Shown: positions 52,169 to 62,579 of the stretch, piece by piece
Layout of the letters: each line of letters begins with the position of its first letter
How positions within the stretch are numbered: the first letter of the stretch is position 1
Source of the DNA: Streptomyces ardesiacus
Lineage (GTDB): Bacteria; Actinomycetota; Actinomycetes; Streptomycetales; Streptomycetaceae
NCBI RefSeq assembly: GCF_003112575.1
Contig: NZ_BEWC01000001.1
Location: 992,001 to 1,056,000, forward strand
Length of the DNA: 64,000 nt
Direction of reading: 5' to 3'
Notes under the pieces: model-generated
The model's database searches: none
What the model was told of the DNA's origin: nothing
Seen by the model: the letters and a program-made list of their open reading frames with translations, nothing else
Program-made: the position numbers and the translations under genes

Positions 52169-53143
52169 ATGAACATCCTGGTCACCGGCGGCGCCGGCTT
52201 CATCGGCTCCCGGTACGTGCGCGGCCTCCTGGCCGCCGAGGGGCCCGGCGCACCGCGGATCACCGTCCTGGACGCCCTCACCTACGCCGGCACCACCGCC
52301 AACCTCGACATCGGCCATCCCCGGCTGGAGTTCGTGCACGGCGACATCCGCGACGCGGTGCTCGTCGACCGGCTGACGGCCGGGGCGGACCAGGTCGTGC
52401 ACTTCGCCGCCGAGTCCCACGTGGACCGCTCGATCCACGCCGCGTCCGACTTCGTCCTCACCAACGTCGTCGGCACCCAGACCCTGCTGGACGCCGCCCT
52501 GCGCCACGGGGTGGGCCCCTTCGTGCACGTCTCCACCGACGAGGTGTACGGCTCCCTGGCGTCGGGCGCGGCGACCGAGGAGCATCCGCTGCGGCCGAGT
52601 TCCCCGTACTCCGCGTCGAAGGCGTCGGGCGACCTGCTGGCCCTGTCGTACCACCGCACCCACGGCCTCGACGTACGGGTGACCCGGTGCTCCAACAACT
52701 ACGGCCCGCACCAGTTCCCCGAGAAGCTCGTGCCGCTGTTCGTCACCCACCTCCTGGACGGCCGCCGGGTCCCGCTGTACGGCGACGGGCGCAACGTCCG
52801 CGACTGGCTGCACGTCGACGACCACTGCCGGGGCGTCGACCTCGTCCGTACCCGGGGCCGGGCGGGCGAGGTCTACAACATCGGCGGCGGCACGGAGCTG
52901 ACCAACCGCGAGCTCACCGGCCTGCTCCTCGACGCCTGCGGGGCGGGCCCCGACCGGGTGGTCCACGTCGAGGACCGCAAGGGCCACGACCTGCGCTACG
53001 CGGTCGACTGGAGCAAGGCCCGCGAGGAACTGGGCTACCGGCCCCGGCGCGACTTCGCGGCCGGACTGGCCGAGACCGTCGCCTGGTACCGGGACAACAG
53101 GGCCTGGTGGGAACCGCTCAAGCGGCGCACGGAGGCCGGCTGA
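52169..53143 (+). CDS. rmlB: dTDP-glucose 4,6-dehydratase
   Basis: The product has 324 residues. MNILVTGGAGFIGSRYVRG is the NAD-binding motif, FVHVSTDEVYGSL the catalytic Thr-Asp-Glu, and SPYSASKAS the YxxxK pair; VTRCSNNYGPHQFPEKLVP is the RmlB substrate signature. It converts dTDP-glucose to the 4-keto-6-deoxy sugar, the entry to rhamnose and antibiotic deoxysugars. No rmlA, rmlC, rmlD or glycosyltransferase is adjacent, so its pathway is elsewhere. The ATG has only a weak AAGGCACGG site. Confidence 0.92.
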   Translation: MNILVTGGAGFIGSRYVRGLLAAEGPGAPRITVLDALTYAGTTANLDIGHPRLEFVHGDIRDAVLVDRLTAGADQVVHFAAESHVDRSIHAASDFVLTNVVGTQTLLDAALRHGVGPFVHVSTDEVYGSLASGAATEEHPLRPSSPYSASKASGDLLALSYHRTHGLDVRVTRCSNNYGPHQFPEKLVPLFVTHLLDGRRVPLYGDGRNVRDWLHVDDHCRGVDLVRTRGRAGEVYNIGGGTELTNRELTGLLLDACGAGPDRVVHVEDRKGHDLRYAVDWSKAREELGYRPRRDFAAGLAETVAWYRDNRAWWEPLKRRTEAG

Positions 53144-53170
53144 CGGGCGGCGTCCGGCCGGTCGGCCCGG

Positions 53171-53752
53171 TCAGCCGTGCGTCTTGGCGAGCAGGTCCAG
53201 GATCTCCCGCGTCGTACCGGTCTCGCCCAGGCGCGGGAAGATCCGCTCGACGCTGCCGCGGTGCGCCTCGGCGCTCATGTCGCTCATCGCGTCGGTGGCG
53301 AGCGTGACGTGGTAGCCGTGCTCGTGGGCGGCGCGGGCGGTGGACTCCACGCCGATGCTGGTGGCGATGCCGGTCAGCACGATCTGGGTGACGCCGCGGC
53401 GGCGCAGCTGGACGTCGAGCCCGGTGCCGTGGAAGGCGCCCCAGTTGCGCTTGGTGACGGTGATGTCGCCGGGGTGCCCGGCCAGTTCGCCGACGAGGAC
53501 GTCCCAGCCCTCGGGCCGGGGGCCGGCGGCGCCGGCCTCCGTGCGGCCGGGCACGGCGTCCGCGCCGTCGGCGGCGAAGGAGACCCGGACCAGCACCACC
53601 GGCAGGCCGCGGGCCCGGAAGGCCTCGGCCAGTCCGGCGCTGCGGGCGACGACCTCGGCGCCGGAGTACGGCTCGGTCGGCGCGGCGACGATCCCGGCCT
53701 GGAGATCGATGACGACGAGGGCGGTGCGGGGGTCGAGGGCGGTGACGGCCAT
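53171..53752 (-). CDS. Isochorismatase-fold hydrolase without the usual catalytic Cys
   Basis: The product has 193 residues. ALVVIDLQAGIV carries the catalytic Asp, TKRNWGAFHGTGLD the Lys, and VLTGIATSIGVESTARAA the nucleophile loop. In cysteine hydrolases this loop reads like T-x-x-C-V; here Gly occupies the Cys position, as in true isochorismatases of the EntB/PhzD type, which do not use a thiol. No siderophore or phenazine genes are nearby, so the substrate stays open. It is divergent from the phosphoesterase gene across an inverted repeat. Confidence 0.85.
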   Translation of the reverse strand: MAVTALDPRTALVVIDLQAGIVAAPTEPYSGAEVVARSAGLAEAFRARGLPVVLVRVSFAADGADAVPGRTEAGAAGPRPEGWDVLVGELAGHPGDITVTKRNWGAFHGTGLDVQLRRRGVTQIVLTGIATSIGVESTARAAHEHGYHVTLATDAMSDMSAEAHRGSVERIFPRLGETGTTREILDLLAKTHG

Positions 53753-53823
53753 GGGGTGGTGCCTCTCAGATGGTGCTCGGACGGTGCGGGGACCGCCGGC
53801 CGGCGCCCGCTCCCACCGTAAAT

Positions 53824-53871
53824 TCGACAGGTAAGACTGTCCAGGTGAGGCTGCACAGTTTTACCTGTCGA
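53824..53871. promoter_or_regulatory. 11-bp inverted repeat in a divergent promoter
   Basis: TCGACAGGTAA (53824-53834) and TTACCTGTCGA (53861-53871) are perfect complements 26 bp apart. The right arm sits inside CAGTTT-N12-AAACTG (53856-53879), next to TAAACT (53873-53878), a likely -10 for the phosphoesterase gene. Confidence 0.65.
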
Positions 53872-53885
53872 TTAAACTGGACGGC

Positions 53886-54386
53886 GTGCGTCTGCTGATC
53901 ACGTCCGACACCCACCTGCCCAAGCGGGCCAGGGAACTGCCGGCGCCGCTGCTGGCGGAGCTGCCGCGCGCCGACGTCGTCCTGCACGCCGGGGACTGGG
54001 TCGACACGGCCACCCTGGACCTGCTGGAGAGCCGCAGCCGCCGGCTCGTCGGGGTGTACGGCAACAACGACGGCCCCGCCCTGCGCGCCAGGCTGCCCGA
54101 GGTGGCCCGCGCGGACCTCGGCGGCCTGCGCTTCGGCGTCGTCCACGAGACCGGCGCCGCGCAGGGACGCGAGGCCCGCTGCGCCGCCCGCTTCCCCGAC
54201 CTCGACGTCCTGGTCTTCGGACACAGCCACATCCCCTGGGACACCACCACCGCCACCGGCCTGCGCCTGCTCAACCCGGGCTCGCCCACCGACCGCCGCC
54301 GTCAGCCGCACCACACGTACATGACCGCCACGGTCACCGACGGCCGCCTCGGGGACGTCGAACTGCACCGACTGCCACCGCGCTGA
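53886..54386 (+). CDS. Metallophosphoesterase (YfcE/MJ0936-like)
   Basis: The product has 166 residues. The metal-site motifs of the family appear in order: SDTHLP, HAGDW, GNNDG and GHSHIP. The compact size suits the YfcE/MJ0936 phosphodiesterases, which cleave phosphodiester model substrates; the natural substrate is unknown. TAAACT ends seven bases before the GTG and no ribosome site is present, suggesting a leaderless mRNA. Confidence 0.9.
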   Translation: MRLLITSDTHLPKRARELPAPLLAELPRADVVLHAGDWVDTATLDLLESRSRRLVGVYGNNDGPALRARLPEVARADLGGLRFGVVHETGAAQGREARCAARFPDLDVLVFGHSHIPWDTTTATGLRLLNPGSPTDRRRQPHHTYMTATVTDGRLGDVELHRLPPR

Positions 54387-54399
54387 GGCGACGCGCCGG

Positions 54400-54753
54400 C
54401 TACCCCCGTGCCAGGACCAGCACACCCACGCACCCGAGCACCGCACACGCCCCCAGCAGACAGCCGGCCAGCAGCCGCCGCCGCAGCGCCCGGTAGCGCG
54501 CCTCGTAGTCCCCGCGCAGTTGCCCGGCGCGCTCGGCGGTGCGCTGCCAGGAGTTCCGGGCGAGGGCGAGGTACTCGGCCTCGAAGCGTTCCTCCACCTC
54601 CCGGCGCCGGTCGCCGCTCAGCCAGTCGAACGGCGCGGTGAAGCGCGCGGCGGCCGTACGCCCCTCCTCGCGGGCGGCGGCGACGAGAAGATGGCCCTCG
54701 ATCTCGTGGATCAGCCCCCGGACGGCCGTGGGACGGCGCTCCCCGCCGGTCAC
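54400..54753 (-). CDS. Small membrane protein coupled to cytochrome oxidase subunit I
   Basis: The product has 117 residues: a charged N-terminal 85 residues predicted helical ([38 protein letters not shown]), then one C-terminal membrane helix ([20 protein letters not shown]). The GTG overlaps the ctaD stop by four bases, so it is translated with it. I know no family; an assembly or stabilising role for the oxidase is only inferred from coupling. Confidence 0.7.
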   Translation of the reverse strand: MTGGERRPTAVRGLIHEIEGHLLVAAAREEGRTAAARFTAPFDWLSGDRRREVEERFEAEYLALARNSWQRTAERAGQLRGDYEARYRALRRRLLAGCLLGACAVLGCVGVLVLARG

Positions 54754-56366
54754 CGGAGGGTCAGCTCCCGCTCCGGGCCGGCCGCGGGGGAGTGGTGCAG
54801 GTCGAAGGCGGGGGATTCACTGCGGATGCGCGGCAGCGTGCGGAAGTTGTGCCGCGGCGGCGGGCAGGAGGTCGCCCACTCCAGCGAACGGCCGTAGCCC
54901 CACGGGTCGTCCACCTCGATCTTCTCGCCGTACTTGGCGGTCTTCCAGATGTTGTAGAAGAACGGCAGGAGCGACATGCCGAGCAGGAAGGAGAACACGC
55001 TCGACACGGTGTTGAGGGCCGTCAGCCCCTCCACCGCCAGATAGTCCGGGATCCGCCGCTGCATGCCGTTCGTACCCAGCCAGTGCTGGACCAGGAACGT
55101 GCCGTGGAAGCCGGTGAACAGCGTCCAGAAGGTGATCTTGCCGAGGCGTTCGTCCAGCATCTTGCCGGTGAACTTCGGCCACCAGAAGTGGAAGCCGGCG
55201 AACATCGCGAACACCACGGTGCCGAACACCACGTAGTGGAAGTGCGCCACCACGAAGTACGAGTCCGAGACGTGGAAGTCCAGCGGCGGCGAGGCCAGGA
55301 TGACACCGGTCAGACCGCCGAAGAGGAAGGTGACCAGGAAGCCGGTGGACCACAGCATCGGTGTCTCGAAGGACAGCGACCCCTTCCACATGGTGCCGAT
55401 CCAGTTGAAGAACTTCACACCGGTCGGGACCGCGATCAGGAAGGTCATGAAGGAGAAGAACGGCAGCAGCACGCCGCCCGTGACGTACATGTGGTGGGCC
55501 CACACCGTCACCGACAGACCCGCGATGGCGATCGTCGCGCCGATCAGGCCCATGTAGCCGAAGATCGGCTTGCGGGAGAAGACCGGGATGATCTCACTGA
55601 CGATGCCGAAGAACGGCAGCGCGATGATGTACACCTCCGGATGCCCGAAGAACCAGAACAGGTGCTGCCACAGCAGGGCCCCGCCGTTGGACGAGTCGAA
55701 GATGTGGGCACCGAACTTGCGGTCGGCCTCCAGCGCGAACAGGGCCGCGGCCAGCACCGGGAAGGCCAGCAGGACCAGCACACCGGTCAGCAGCACGTTC
55801 CAGGTGAAGATCGGCATGCGGAACATGGTCATGCCCGGCGCGCGCATGCAGATGATCGTGGTGATGAAGTTGACCGAGCCGAGGATGGTGCCGAAGCCGG
55901 AGAAGGCCAGACCCATGATCCACAGGTCACCGCCGATACCCGGCGAGTGCACCGCGTCCGACAGCGGCGAGTACGCGAACCAGCCGAAGTCGGCCGCGCC
56001 CTGCGGGGTCAGGAACCCGCCCACCGCGATGGTCGAGCCGAACAGGTACAGCCAGTAGGCGAACATGTTCAGCCGCGGGAACGCCACGTCCGGCGCACCG
56101 ATCTGCAGCGGCATGATCCAGTTCGCGAAGCCCGCGAACAGCGGCGTCGCGAACATCAGCAGCATGATCGTGCCGTGCATCGTGAACGCCTGGTTGAACT
56201 GCTCGTTCGACATGATCTGCAGACCCGGCCGGGCCAGCTCGGCGCGCATGAAGAGCGCCATCACCCCGCCGATGCAGAAGAAGGCGAACGATGTCACCAG
56301 ATACAGCGTGCCGATCGTCTTGTGGTCCGTGGTCGTCAGCCACTTGATGCTTTTGAGGTTCCTCAC
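54750..56366 (-). CDS. ctaD: Cytochrome c oxidase subunit I (orphan paralogue)
   Basis: The product has 538 residues and 12 membrane helices. Heme-copper ligands are intact: [23 protein letters not shown] (His with the cross-linked Tyr), WAHHMYVTG, and [11 protein letters not shown]. Proton-channel motifs SNEQFNQ and the Glu of GHPEVYI are present. It lacks the long N-terminal extension and is not beside ctaC or ctaE, so it is a second copy, whose partners must be encoded elsewhere. GTG at 56366 is followed by [20 protein letters not shown]. It is divergent from an ECF sigma gene. Confidence 0.93.
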   Translation of the reverse strand: MRNLKSIKWLTTTDHKTIGTLYLVTSFAFFCIGGVMALFMRAELARPGLQIMSNEQFNQAFTMHGTIMLLMFATPLFAGFANWIMPLQIGAPDVAFPRLNMFAYWLYLFGSTIAVGGFLTPQGAADFGWFAYSPLSDAVHSPGIGGDLWIMGLAFSGFGTILGSVNFITTIICMRAPGMTMFRMPIFTWNVLLTGVLVLLAFPVLAAALFALEADRKFGAHIFDSSNGGALLWQHLFWFFGHPEVYIIALPFFGIVSEIIPVFSRKPIFGYMGLIGATIAIAGLSVTVWAHHMYVTGGVLLPFFSFMTFLIAVPTGVKFFNWIGTMWKGSLSFETPMLWSTGFLVTFLFGGLTGVILASPPLDFHVSDSYFVVAHFHYVVFGTVVFAMFAGFHFWWPKFTGKMLDERLGKITFWTLFTGFHGTFLVQHWLGTNGMQRRIPDYLAVEGLTALNTVSSVFSFLLGMSLLPFFYNIWKTAKYGEKIEVDDPWGYGRSLEWATSCPPPRHNFRTLPRIRSESPAFDLHHSPAAGPERELTLR

Positions 56367-56471
56367 GCCCCGCCTGTGTCCGCGCCCGGCCCGCACGTCA
56401 CACTCGACGGACGAGACGAGCGTCACGAAAACGGCCGTGACGATCACGAGGGTGCCGGACAGAAACGGGGC

Positions 56472-57053
56472 ATGAGCAACGACGAGATCTTCGCCGCTGC
56501 CTACCGGGAGCACTACTGGGCGGTCAGCCGCTATGTGGCGCGCCGGCTGGCCGGGCACACGGGCGAGGTCGAGGAAGTGGTGGCGGAGGTCTTCACGGTG
56601 GCCTGGCGCCGCCGTGCCGAGCTGCCGCACGCCCCGCTGCCCTGGCTGTACGGGGTGGCACGCAACTGCCTGGCCAACGCGGTACGCGGCCAGGGGCGCC
56701 GGCGCCGGCTCCTCGCGCGGCTGGGCAACGACGACGCGGCCCACGGGCGGCACATCACCTCGGGACCCGAGGCGGAGCCGCCCGGCGACTGGGTGCACGA
56801 GGCCCTCGCCCGGCTCTCCGCCAAGGACCAGGAAGTGCTGCGGCTGACGGCCTGGGAGGAGCTCGGCGTGGACGAGCTGGCCGTCGCCCTCGGCTGCGGC
56901 AGCCGGGCCGCGTCGATGCGGCTGCACCGCGCCCGCGCCCGGCTGAGATCGGAGATCGACCGCATGGGCCCGCCCACCGCCGAGGCCCCGCACGCACCGC
57001 GTCCGGCGGCCACCGTCGACGCCACCCCCGCGAAGGAACACGGCCATGGCTGA
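56472..57053 (+). CDS. ECF-type RNA polymerase sigma factor
   Basis: The product has 193 residues. Region 2 ([29 protein letters not shown]) and region 4 ([20 protein letters not shown], helix-turn-helix [19 protein letters not shown]) are both present. A proline-rich tail of about 25 residues follows. The stop overlaps the next start by eight bases, so it is coupled to the CU044_5270 protein. Target genes may include its own operon or ctaD (context only). Confidence 0.9.
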   Translation: MSNDEIFAAAYREHYWAVSRYVARRLAGHTGEVEEVVAEVFTVAWRRRAELPHAPLPWLYGVARNCLANAVRGQGRRRRLLARLGNDDAAHGRHITSGPEAEPPGDWVHEALARLSAKDQEVLRLTAWEELGVDELAVALGCGSRAASMRLHRARARLRSEIDRMGPPTAEAPHAPRPAATVDATPAKEHGHG

Positions 57054-58047
57054 CGAACTCGACCTCCTGCGCCGCGCCAATCCGGCGCCGGCCGACGCCC
57101 CGCCCTTCGCCGACAGGCCGCTCGACCCCCACGGCGAGCGTCACCTGCACCGGCTGCTGCACGGGCCGACCCCCTCTCCGGGACGGCCGGCCCGCCCGCG
57201 GCCCGCCCGCCGCGGCGTCCGCCTGGCCTGGGGCCTCGCCGCCGGCGCCGTGGTCGCCGTGACCGCCGTGGCCCTGCTGCTCGGCGGCCCGGGCACGCCG
57301 CCCGCCGTCGCCGCACCCCGTCCGCTCGTCGTACGCGCCGACGCCACCCCCGTGTCGCTGGACCGGCTCGCCGAGCGGGCCGAAGCGGCCGCGGCGGACG
57401 GCGGGCCCGCACTGCGCAGGGGCACGCACGTGCAGTCCTGGAGCCTCGGCATGTCGGACGACGCGCCCCCGATCACCCTGCCCGAGGAGCGCATCGTGCG
57501 CTGGACGGCCGACGGCCGGCACACCGAACTGGTGGTGGCCACCGACCCGCGCCACCCCGGCCGCCCGGTGCTCGGCGAGGACGAGGACGGCAACCCCCGC
57601 CAGGTCGAGGACGGTCACGTCATCACCGACGCGACGTACCCGCCGAGCTGGAGCGACGCCCCGCCCGCGTCCCGCCCGCCGCACGAGGCCGGCCGGCTGC
57701 GCGCCTACCTGGAGGAGGCGCAGCGCACCCCCTCCCTGGACACCTCCCGACTGCTGGACGCGGCCGCCCTGCTCCTCGACAACTGGACCCTGGGCGCCCG
57801 CGAGTCGGCGGCGCTCGCCCGGCTCCTGGCCGACACCGGCGGCCTGCGGCCCGCCGGGGAGGTCACCGACCGCCTCGGCCGGCCGGGCCAGGCCTACGTC
57901 TACGAGACGACCGGCGTGCGCCGCATGCTGATCATGGACCCGGCCACCGGCGCCGTTCTCGGTCTGGAGACCACGTTCACCGAGGCACAGCCGGAGTACG
58001 GCGTCACGGCGGGCGACGTCATGGAGTACAGCGCCTGGACGCGCTGA
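57046..58047 (+). CDS. CU044_5270-family membrane protein, sigma partner
   Basis: The product has 333 residues. A cytoplasmic N-terminus of about 55 residues ([17 protein letters not shown]), one membrane helix ([20 protein letters not shown]) and an extracytoplasmic domain ([35 protein letters not shown]) match the CU044_5270 family found behind ECF sigma genes in Streptomyces. A role as the membrane anti-sigma factor is likely by position but not shown by a zinc-finger motif. Confidence 0.85.
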   Translation: MADELDLLRRANPAPADAPPFADRPLDPHGERHLHRLLHGPTPSPGRPARPRPARRGVRLAWGLAAGAVVAVTAVALLLGGPGTPPAVAAPRPLVVRADATPVSLDRLAERAEAAAADGGPALRRGTHVQSWSLGMSDDAPPITLPEERIVRWTADGRHTELVVATDPRHPGRPVLGEDEDGNPRQVEDGHVITDATYPPSWSDAPPASRPPHEAGRLRAYLEEAQRTPSLDTSRLLDAAALLLDNWTLGARESAALARLLADTGGLRPAGEVTDRLGRPGQAYVYETTGVRRMLIMDPATGAVLGLETTFTEAQPEYGVTAGDVMEYSAWTR

Positions 58048-58093
58048 CGCGCTGCCCCGCTGACCCGCCGGCCCCTGGTCCCGGAGTCCCGGT

Positions 58094-58459
58094 CTACTCG
58101 TCCCAGGCCTGGATCATGGTCTGCTCGACGATCTCGCCGTCCCGCAGGGACAGCATCGACTCGGCGAAGACCCGCACGCCGTCGGGATAGGTGCACTCCT
58201 CGGCGAACGCGGCCCGGTCGCCCTGGACGACGCAGCGGGTCATCCGGTGGGTCATGTCACGGCTGTAGACGTCGTCGAGCATCTCGGCGATCTCGTCCCG
58301 GCCGTGCAGGACCTTGGGCCGGCTCGGCTGGTCGTAGCGGTCGACGACGCGGACCTCCGCGTCCCGTGCGTACAGCGACAACAACGGTGCCGCCGACTCT
58401 CCTTCGATGCCCCGGCGCAGTGCTTCGGTGTCGAAGCCGGGGCCTGCGGTGGTACTCAT
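58094..58459 (-). CDS. SnoaL/NTF2-like protein
   Basis: The product has 121 residues. LLSLYARDAEVRVVDRYDQP, HGRDEIAEMLDDVYSRDM and SMLSLRDGEIVEQTMIQAWD form the cone-shaped SnoaL-like fold. Such proteins act as isomerases, cyclases or binding proteins; the residues do not fix which. ATG at 58459 has a strong AAGGAGG site. Confidence 0.87.
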   Translation of the reverse strand: MSTTAGPGFDTEALRRGIEGESAAPLLSLYARDAEVRVVDRYDQPSRPKVLHGRDEIAEMLDDVYSRDMTHRMTRCVVQGDRAAFAEECTYPDGVRVFAESMLSLRDGEIVEQTMIQAWDE

Positions 58460-58639
58460 GACGACCTCCTTCGTACGCGAAGGCCGCGGCCCGCAGCGGG
58501 AACGGGCCGTCTCGGCCCTCTCCCTTCGAGCTTCCTCCCTTCCGGCGCCCGGGGCAACGCCCGCCGGGGCACTGCTCCACCCGGGTGACCGGCATCGCCG
58601 TCCCGTGTCCGCCCCCGGCCCGTCGGAGTTGCGCAGCAC

Positions 58640-58921
58640 ATGATCACAACACGACGTATCGTCGCCGTCGTCGGGCTCGCCGCCGGGGTCACCGGCCTTG
58701 CCGCCCCGATGGCGAGCGCGGCCGGCGGCCCGCTGGGCGCGGAGAAGCTCAGCGTGACCAACACCCTCGACTCGCTCGCGGTCGGTGACATGCCCGCCGA
58801 GGACCGGGCGCGGATGCCGCTCCCGTCCCAGCAGCTCAACCGGCTGCACGACCTGGAGCAGCTCCAGCAGGTCACCGGCTTGGTCTCGCCCCTCTTCGGC
58901 GCCGTCCCCGCCCTGGGCTGA
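58640..58921 (+). CDS. Small secreted protein, 93 aa
   Basis: The product has 93 residues. A Sec signal (ITTRRIVAVVGLAAGVTGLA, cleaved after ASA) leaves a mature part of about 65 residues with LPSQQLNRLHDLEQLQQVTG and a hydrophobic C-terminus (SPLFGAVPALG). No cysteines. It resembles short secreted Streptomyces proteins of unknown role. GGAG lies upstream at a long distance. It is convergent with the ABC exporter gene, 8 bases apart. Confidence 0.75.
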   Translation: MITTRRIVAVVGLAAGVTGLAAPMASAAGGPLGAEKLSVTNTLDSLAVGDMPAEDRARMPLPSQQLNRLHDLEQLQQVTGLVSPLFGAVPALG

Positions 58922-58929
58922 CGCTCCGG

Positions 58930-60684
58930 TCAGCCGCCCGCCGTCAGGAACTGGGTGGCCGCCAGCTCCGCGTACAGCGGATCGGCGGTCACCAGCTCCC
59001 GGTGCGTGCCGACCGCGCGGACACGGCCCGCGTCCATCACCACGATCCGGTCGGCCGTCGTCACCGTCGACAGCCGGTGCGCGACGACCAGCACCGTCGT
59101 CGTGCGGGCCACGTCGGTGACGGTGTCGCGCAGCGCGGCCTCGTTGACCGCGTCCAACTGCGAGGTCGCCTCGTCGAGCAGCAGCAGCCGGGGGCGGCGC
59201 AGCAGCGCCCGTGCGACGGCCACCCGCTGGCGCTCGCCGCCCGACAGCTTGGTGCCGCGATGCCCGACCAGCGTCTCCAGGCCGTTCGGCAACCGCTCCA
59301 CCAGACCGTCCAGCCGCGTCGTCTTCAGCACGGCGGCGAGGCTCGACCCGTCCGCCTCCGGGTTGCCCAGCAGCAGGTTGTCCCGCAGGGAACCCGACAG
59401 CACCGGGGCGTCCTGCTCCACGTACCCGATCGCGGCCCGCAGCGAGGCCAGGTCCCACTCCCCGAGGCTCCGGCCGTCCAGCGTGATCTCCCCGGAGTCC
59501 GGGTCGTAGAACCGCTCGATCAGGGAGAAGACGGTGGTCTTGCCGGCGCCGGACGGGCCGACGAACGCCGTCATGCCCCGGGGCGGCACCTCGAAGCTCA
59601 CCCCGTGGTGGATGTACGGCGCGTCCTCGGAGTAGCGGAAGCGGACGTCGTGGAAGGCGACGGACGCCGGCCGCTCGCCCGGCGACGGCAGCGGAACCGG
59701 CCGGGTCGGCGGCTCCGCGGGCAGGCGCAGCGCGTCCTCGATCCGGCCCAGCGCCGCCCGGCCCGTCTGGTACTGCGTGATCGCGCCGACGACCTGCTGG
59801 ATCGGTGACAGCAGGTAGAAGACGAACAGCAGGAACGCGACCAGCGTGCCCACATCGATCGCTCCGGTCGCGACCCGCGCGCCACCCACCGCGAGCACCG
59901 TCAGGAAGGCGATCTGCATCGCGAGGCCGGCCGTGTGGCCCGCGGCGGCCGACCACTTGGCGGCGCGCACGCTCTGGCGCCAGGAGTCCTCGGCGGCCCG
60001 GTGCAGCACCCGCTCCTCCCGCGGCTCGGCACCCGAGGCCTTCACCGTGCGCAGCGCGCCGAGGGTGCGCTCCAGCGCGGCGCCCATCACACCCACCGCG
60101 TCCTGTGCCCGCCGGCTCGCCCGGTTGATGCGCGGCACGATCAGGCCCAGCACCGTGCCCGCGCCCACCACCACCGCCAGCGTGACCCCGAGGAGCACCG
60201 CGTCGACCACGCCCATCATCACCAGCGTCGCCACCAGCGTCAGCCCGCCGGTGCCCAGGCCGATGAGGGAGTCGGTGGTGACCTGGCGCAGCAGCGTCGT
60301 GTCGGAGGTGATCCGGGCCATCAGGTCGCCGGGCTCGGTCCGGTCCACCGCCGTGATCCGCAGCCGCAGCAGATACGACGACAGGGTCCGCCGCGCCCCG
60401 AGGACCACCGACTCCGCGGTGCGCCGCAGCACGTACGAACCCAGCGCGCCCAGCACCGTGTTGGCGACCACGAGCCCCGACATGGCCAGCAGCGCCCCGG
60501 TGATGGGCCGGTCGTGCGCCAGGTCGTCGATCAGCTCCCGCGCCACCAGCGGCAGCAACAGCCCCGTGCCCCCGGTGACCAGGGAGAGCAGGGCGCCCGT
60601 GAACAGGGCCGTGCGGTGCGGCCGTACGTAGGTCAGGAGCAGCCGCCAGGCGGGCGCGGAGGTCTCCGGCGGTGCGGTGGTCAC
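58930..60684 (-). CDS. ABC exporter, fused membrane and ATPase domains
   Basis: The product has 584 residues, a half-transporter of the MdlB/BmrA type. Six helices (about 15-310) precede the ATPase: Walker [12 protein letters not shown]-loop IGYVEQDAP, signature LSGGERQRV, Walker [10 protein letters not shown] and the switch His in VVAHRLST. It probably works as a homodimer, exporting a lipid or drug-like compound. GTG at 60684 follows GAAGGAGCG. Confidence 0.92.
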   Translation of the reverse strand: MTTAPPETSAPAWRLLLTYVRPHRTALFTGALLSLVTGGTGLLLPLVARELIDDLAHDRPITGALLAMSGLVVANTVLGALGSYVLRRTAESVVLGARRTLSSYLLRLRITAVDRTEPGDLMARITSDTTLLRQVTTDSLIGLGTGGLTLVATLVMMGVVDAVLLGVTLAVVVGAGTVLGLIVPRINRASRRAQDAVGVMGAALERTLGALRTVKASGAEPREERVLHRAAEDSWRQSVRAAKWSAAAGHTAGLAMQIAFLTVLAVGGARVATGAIDVGTLVAFLLFVFYLLSPIQQVVGAITQYQTGRAALGRIEDALRLPAEPPTRPVPLPSPGERPASVAFHDVRFRYSEDAPYIHHGVSFEVPPRGMTAFVGPSGAGKTTVFSLIERFYDPDSGEITLDGRSLGEWDLASLRAAIGYVEQDAPVLSGSLRDNLLLGNPEADGSSLAAVLKTTRLDGLVERLPNGLETLVGHRGTKLSGGERQRVAVARALLRRPRLLLLDEATSQLDAVNEAALRDTVTDVARTTTVLVVAHRLSTVTTADRIVVMDAGRVRAVGTHRELVTADPLYAELAATQFLTAGG

Positions 60685-60861
60685 GTCGCTCCTTCGGCAC
60701 GCGGACGGGGCCCTCAGGCTACGTCGGCGCCCGGCGCCGCCCTCCGGCGGTCCGCCCGCGACCGGCCGCACCCCGTGAACCGCCCCGTCACCTGCCCTTT
60801 TCCGATCACTTGCGCGTAGGGTCTGGGAGAACGCTGAACGGCCGAGGAAGGGGTCAGGAGC

Positions 60862-61950
60862 ATGGCGCAGGAAGTACGCGGTGTGATCGCGCCGGGCAAG
60901 GACGAGCCGGTACGGATCGAGACGATCGTCGTGCCGGACCCCGGTCCGGGCGAGGCCGTGGTGAAGATCCAGGCCTGTGGGGTGTGCCACACCGACCTGC
61001 ACTACAAGCAGGGCGGCATCAGTGACGACTACCCCTTCCTGCTCGGTCACGAGGCCGCGGGCGTCGTGGAGTCGGTCGGCGACGGAGTCACCGACGTGGC
61101 CCCCGGGGACTTCGTGATCCTCAACTGGCGTGCCGTGTGCGGCACGTGCCGGGCCTGTCTGCGCGGGCGGCCCTGGTACTGCTTCGACACCCACAACGCC
61201 GAGCAGAAGATGACCCTCGCCTCGACCGGTCAGGAACTCTCCCCGGCCCTCGGCATCGGCGCCTTCGCCGAGAAGACCCTGGTCGCCGCCGGACAGTGCA
61301 CCAAGGTCGACCCGGCCGCCTCCGCCGAGGTGGCGGGGCTGCTGGGCTGCGGGGTGATGGCCGGCATCGGCGCCGCCATCAACACCGGCAACGTCGGCCG
61401 CGGTGACACCGTCGCCGTCATCGGCTGCGGCGGCGTCGGCGACGCGGCGATCGCCGGGGCGTACCTGGCGGGCGCGTCCAAGGTCATCGCCGTGGACATC
61501 GACGACCGCAAGCTGGAGACCGCGCGGGGGATGGGCGCCACCCACACCGTCAACTCCCGCGAGACCGACCCCGTCGAGGCGATCCGCGAACTGACCGGCG
61601 GCTTCGGCGCCGACGTCGTCATCGAGGCCGTCGGCCGCCCCGAGACCTACCGGCAGGCCTTCTACGCCCGCGACCTGGCCGGCACCGTCGTCCTCGTCGG
61701 CGTCCCGACCCCCGAGATGAAGCTGGAGCTGCCCCTGCTCGACGTGTTCGGGCGCGGCGGCTCCCTCAAGTCCTCCTGGTACGGCGACTGCCTGCCCTCC
61801 CGGGACTTCCCGATGCTCATCGACCTGCACCTCCAGGGCCGCCTCGACCTCGGCAAGTTCGTCACCGAGACCATCCGCCTCGACGAGGTCGAGCAGGCCT
61901 TCGACCGGATGCACGCCGGTGACGTGCTGCGTTCGGTGGTGGTGCTCTGA
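60862..61950 (+). CDS. mscR: S-(hydroxymethyl)mycothiol dehydrogenase
   Basis: The product has 362 residues. [20 protein letters not shown] and [15 protein letters not shown] match MscR/mycothiol-dependent formaldehyde dehydrogenase. The structural-zinc Cys set is visible in [15 protein letters not shown], and the NAD motif is [11 protein letters not shown]. It oxidises the formaldehyde-mycothiol adduct to S-formylmycothiol. ATG at 60862 follows TCAGGAG. TAGGGT at 60817 may be its -10. The stop shares a base with the ATG of the next gene. Confidence 0.93.
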   Translation: MAQEVRGVIAPGKDEPVRIETIVVPDPGPGEAVVKIQACGVCHTDLHYKQGGISDDYPFLLGHEAAGVVESVGDGVTDVAPGDFVILNWRAVCGTCRACLRGRPWYCFDTHNAEQKMTLASTGQELSPALGIGAFAEKTLVAAGQCTKVDPAASAEVAGLLGCGVMAGIGAAINTGNVGRGDTVAVIGCGGVGDAAIAGAYLAGASKVIAVDIDDRKLETARGMGATHTVNSRETDPVEAIRELTGGFGADVVIEAVGRPETYRQAFYARDLAGTVVLVGVPTPEMKLELPLLDVFGRGGSLKSSWYGDCLPSRDFPMLIDLHLQGRLDLGKFVTETIRLDEVEQAFDRMHAGDVLRSVVVL

Positions 61951-62579
61951 TGGCCCCCCGCATCGAACGCCTCGTCACCTCCGGGCAGTTCAGCCTCGAC
62001 GGCGGCACCTGGGACGTCGACAACAACGTCTGGCTCGTCGGCGACGACCACGAGGTCGTCGTCATCGACGCCGCCCACGACGCCGACGCGATCGCCGAGG
62101 CCGTCGGGGACCGCCGGCTGACCGCCATCGTGTGCACCCACGCCCACAACGACCACGTCAACGCGGCGCCCGCGCTCGCCGAACGCACCGGCGCCACGAT
62201 CTGGCTGCACCGCGACGACCTGCCGCTGTGGCAGCAGACCCACCCGGACCGCGACCCGGACGCCTGGCTGACCGACGGCCTGGTCATCGAGGCCGCGGGC
62301 GCCGACCTGACCGTCCTGCACACCCCGGGCCACGCGCCCGGCGCGGTCTGCCTCCACGACCCCGGCCTCGGCACCGTCTTCACCGGCGACACCCTCTTCC
62401 AGGGCGGACCGGGCGCCACCGGGCGCTCCTACTCCCACTTCCCGACCATCATCGACTCCATCCGCGACAAGCTGCTCGTCCTCCCGCCCGAGACGGAGGT
62501 CCGCACCGGCCACGGCGACTCCACGACCATCGGCGCCGAGGCCCCGCACCTGGAGGAGTGGATCAAGCGGGGACACTGA
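61950..62579 (+). CDS. Metallo-beta-lactamase-fold hydrolase coupled to mscR
   Basis: The product has 209 residues. [13 protein letters not shown] is the HxHxDH dinuclear metal motif; [11 protein letters not shown] and [17 protein letters not shown] supply the remaining ligands, as in glyoxalase II-like enzymes. Direct coupling to mscR (TGATG) suggests it hydrolyses S-formylmycothiol, finishing formaldehyde detoxification. That function is inference from context. Confidence 0.9.
   Translation: MAPRIERLVTSGQFSLDGGTWDVDNNVWLVGDDHEVVVIDAAHDADAIAEAVGDRRLTAIVCTHAHNDHVNAAPALAERTGATIWLHRDDLPLWQQTHPDRDPDAWLTDGLVIEAAGADLTVLHTPGHAPGAVCLHDPGLGTVFTGDTLFQGGPGATGRSYSHFPTIIDSIRDKLLVLPPETEVRTGHGDSTTIGAEAPHLEEWIKRGH

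Noticed and set aside
47177..52987. 1936-codon open frame on the minus strand, and other very long frames such as 39245-43585 (plus)
   Set aside because: They run antisense to clear genes (protease, SpoIIE phosphatase, RmlB, ABC transporters), have composition typical of GC-rich shadow frames, and show no family motifs.
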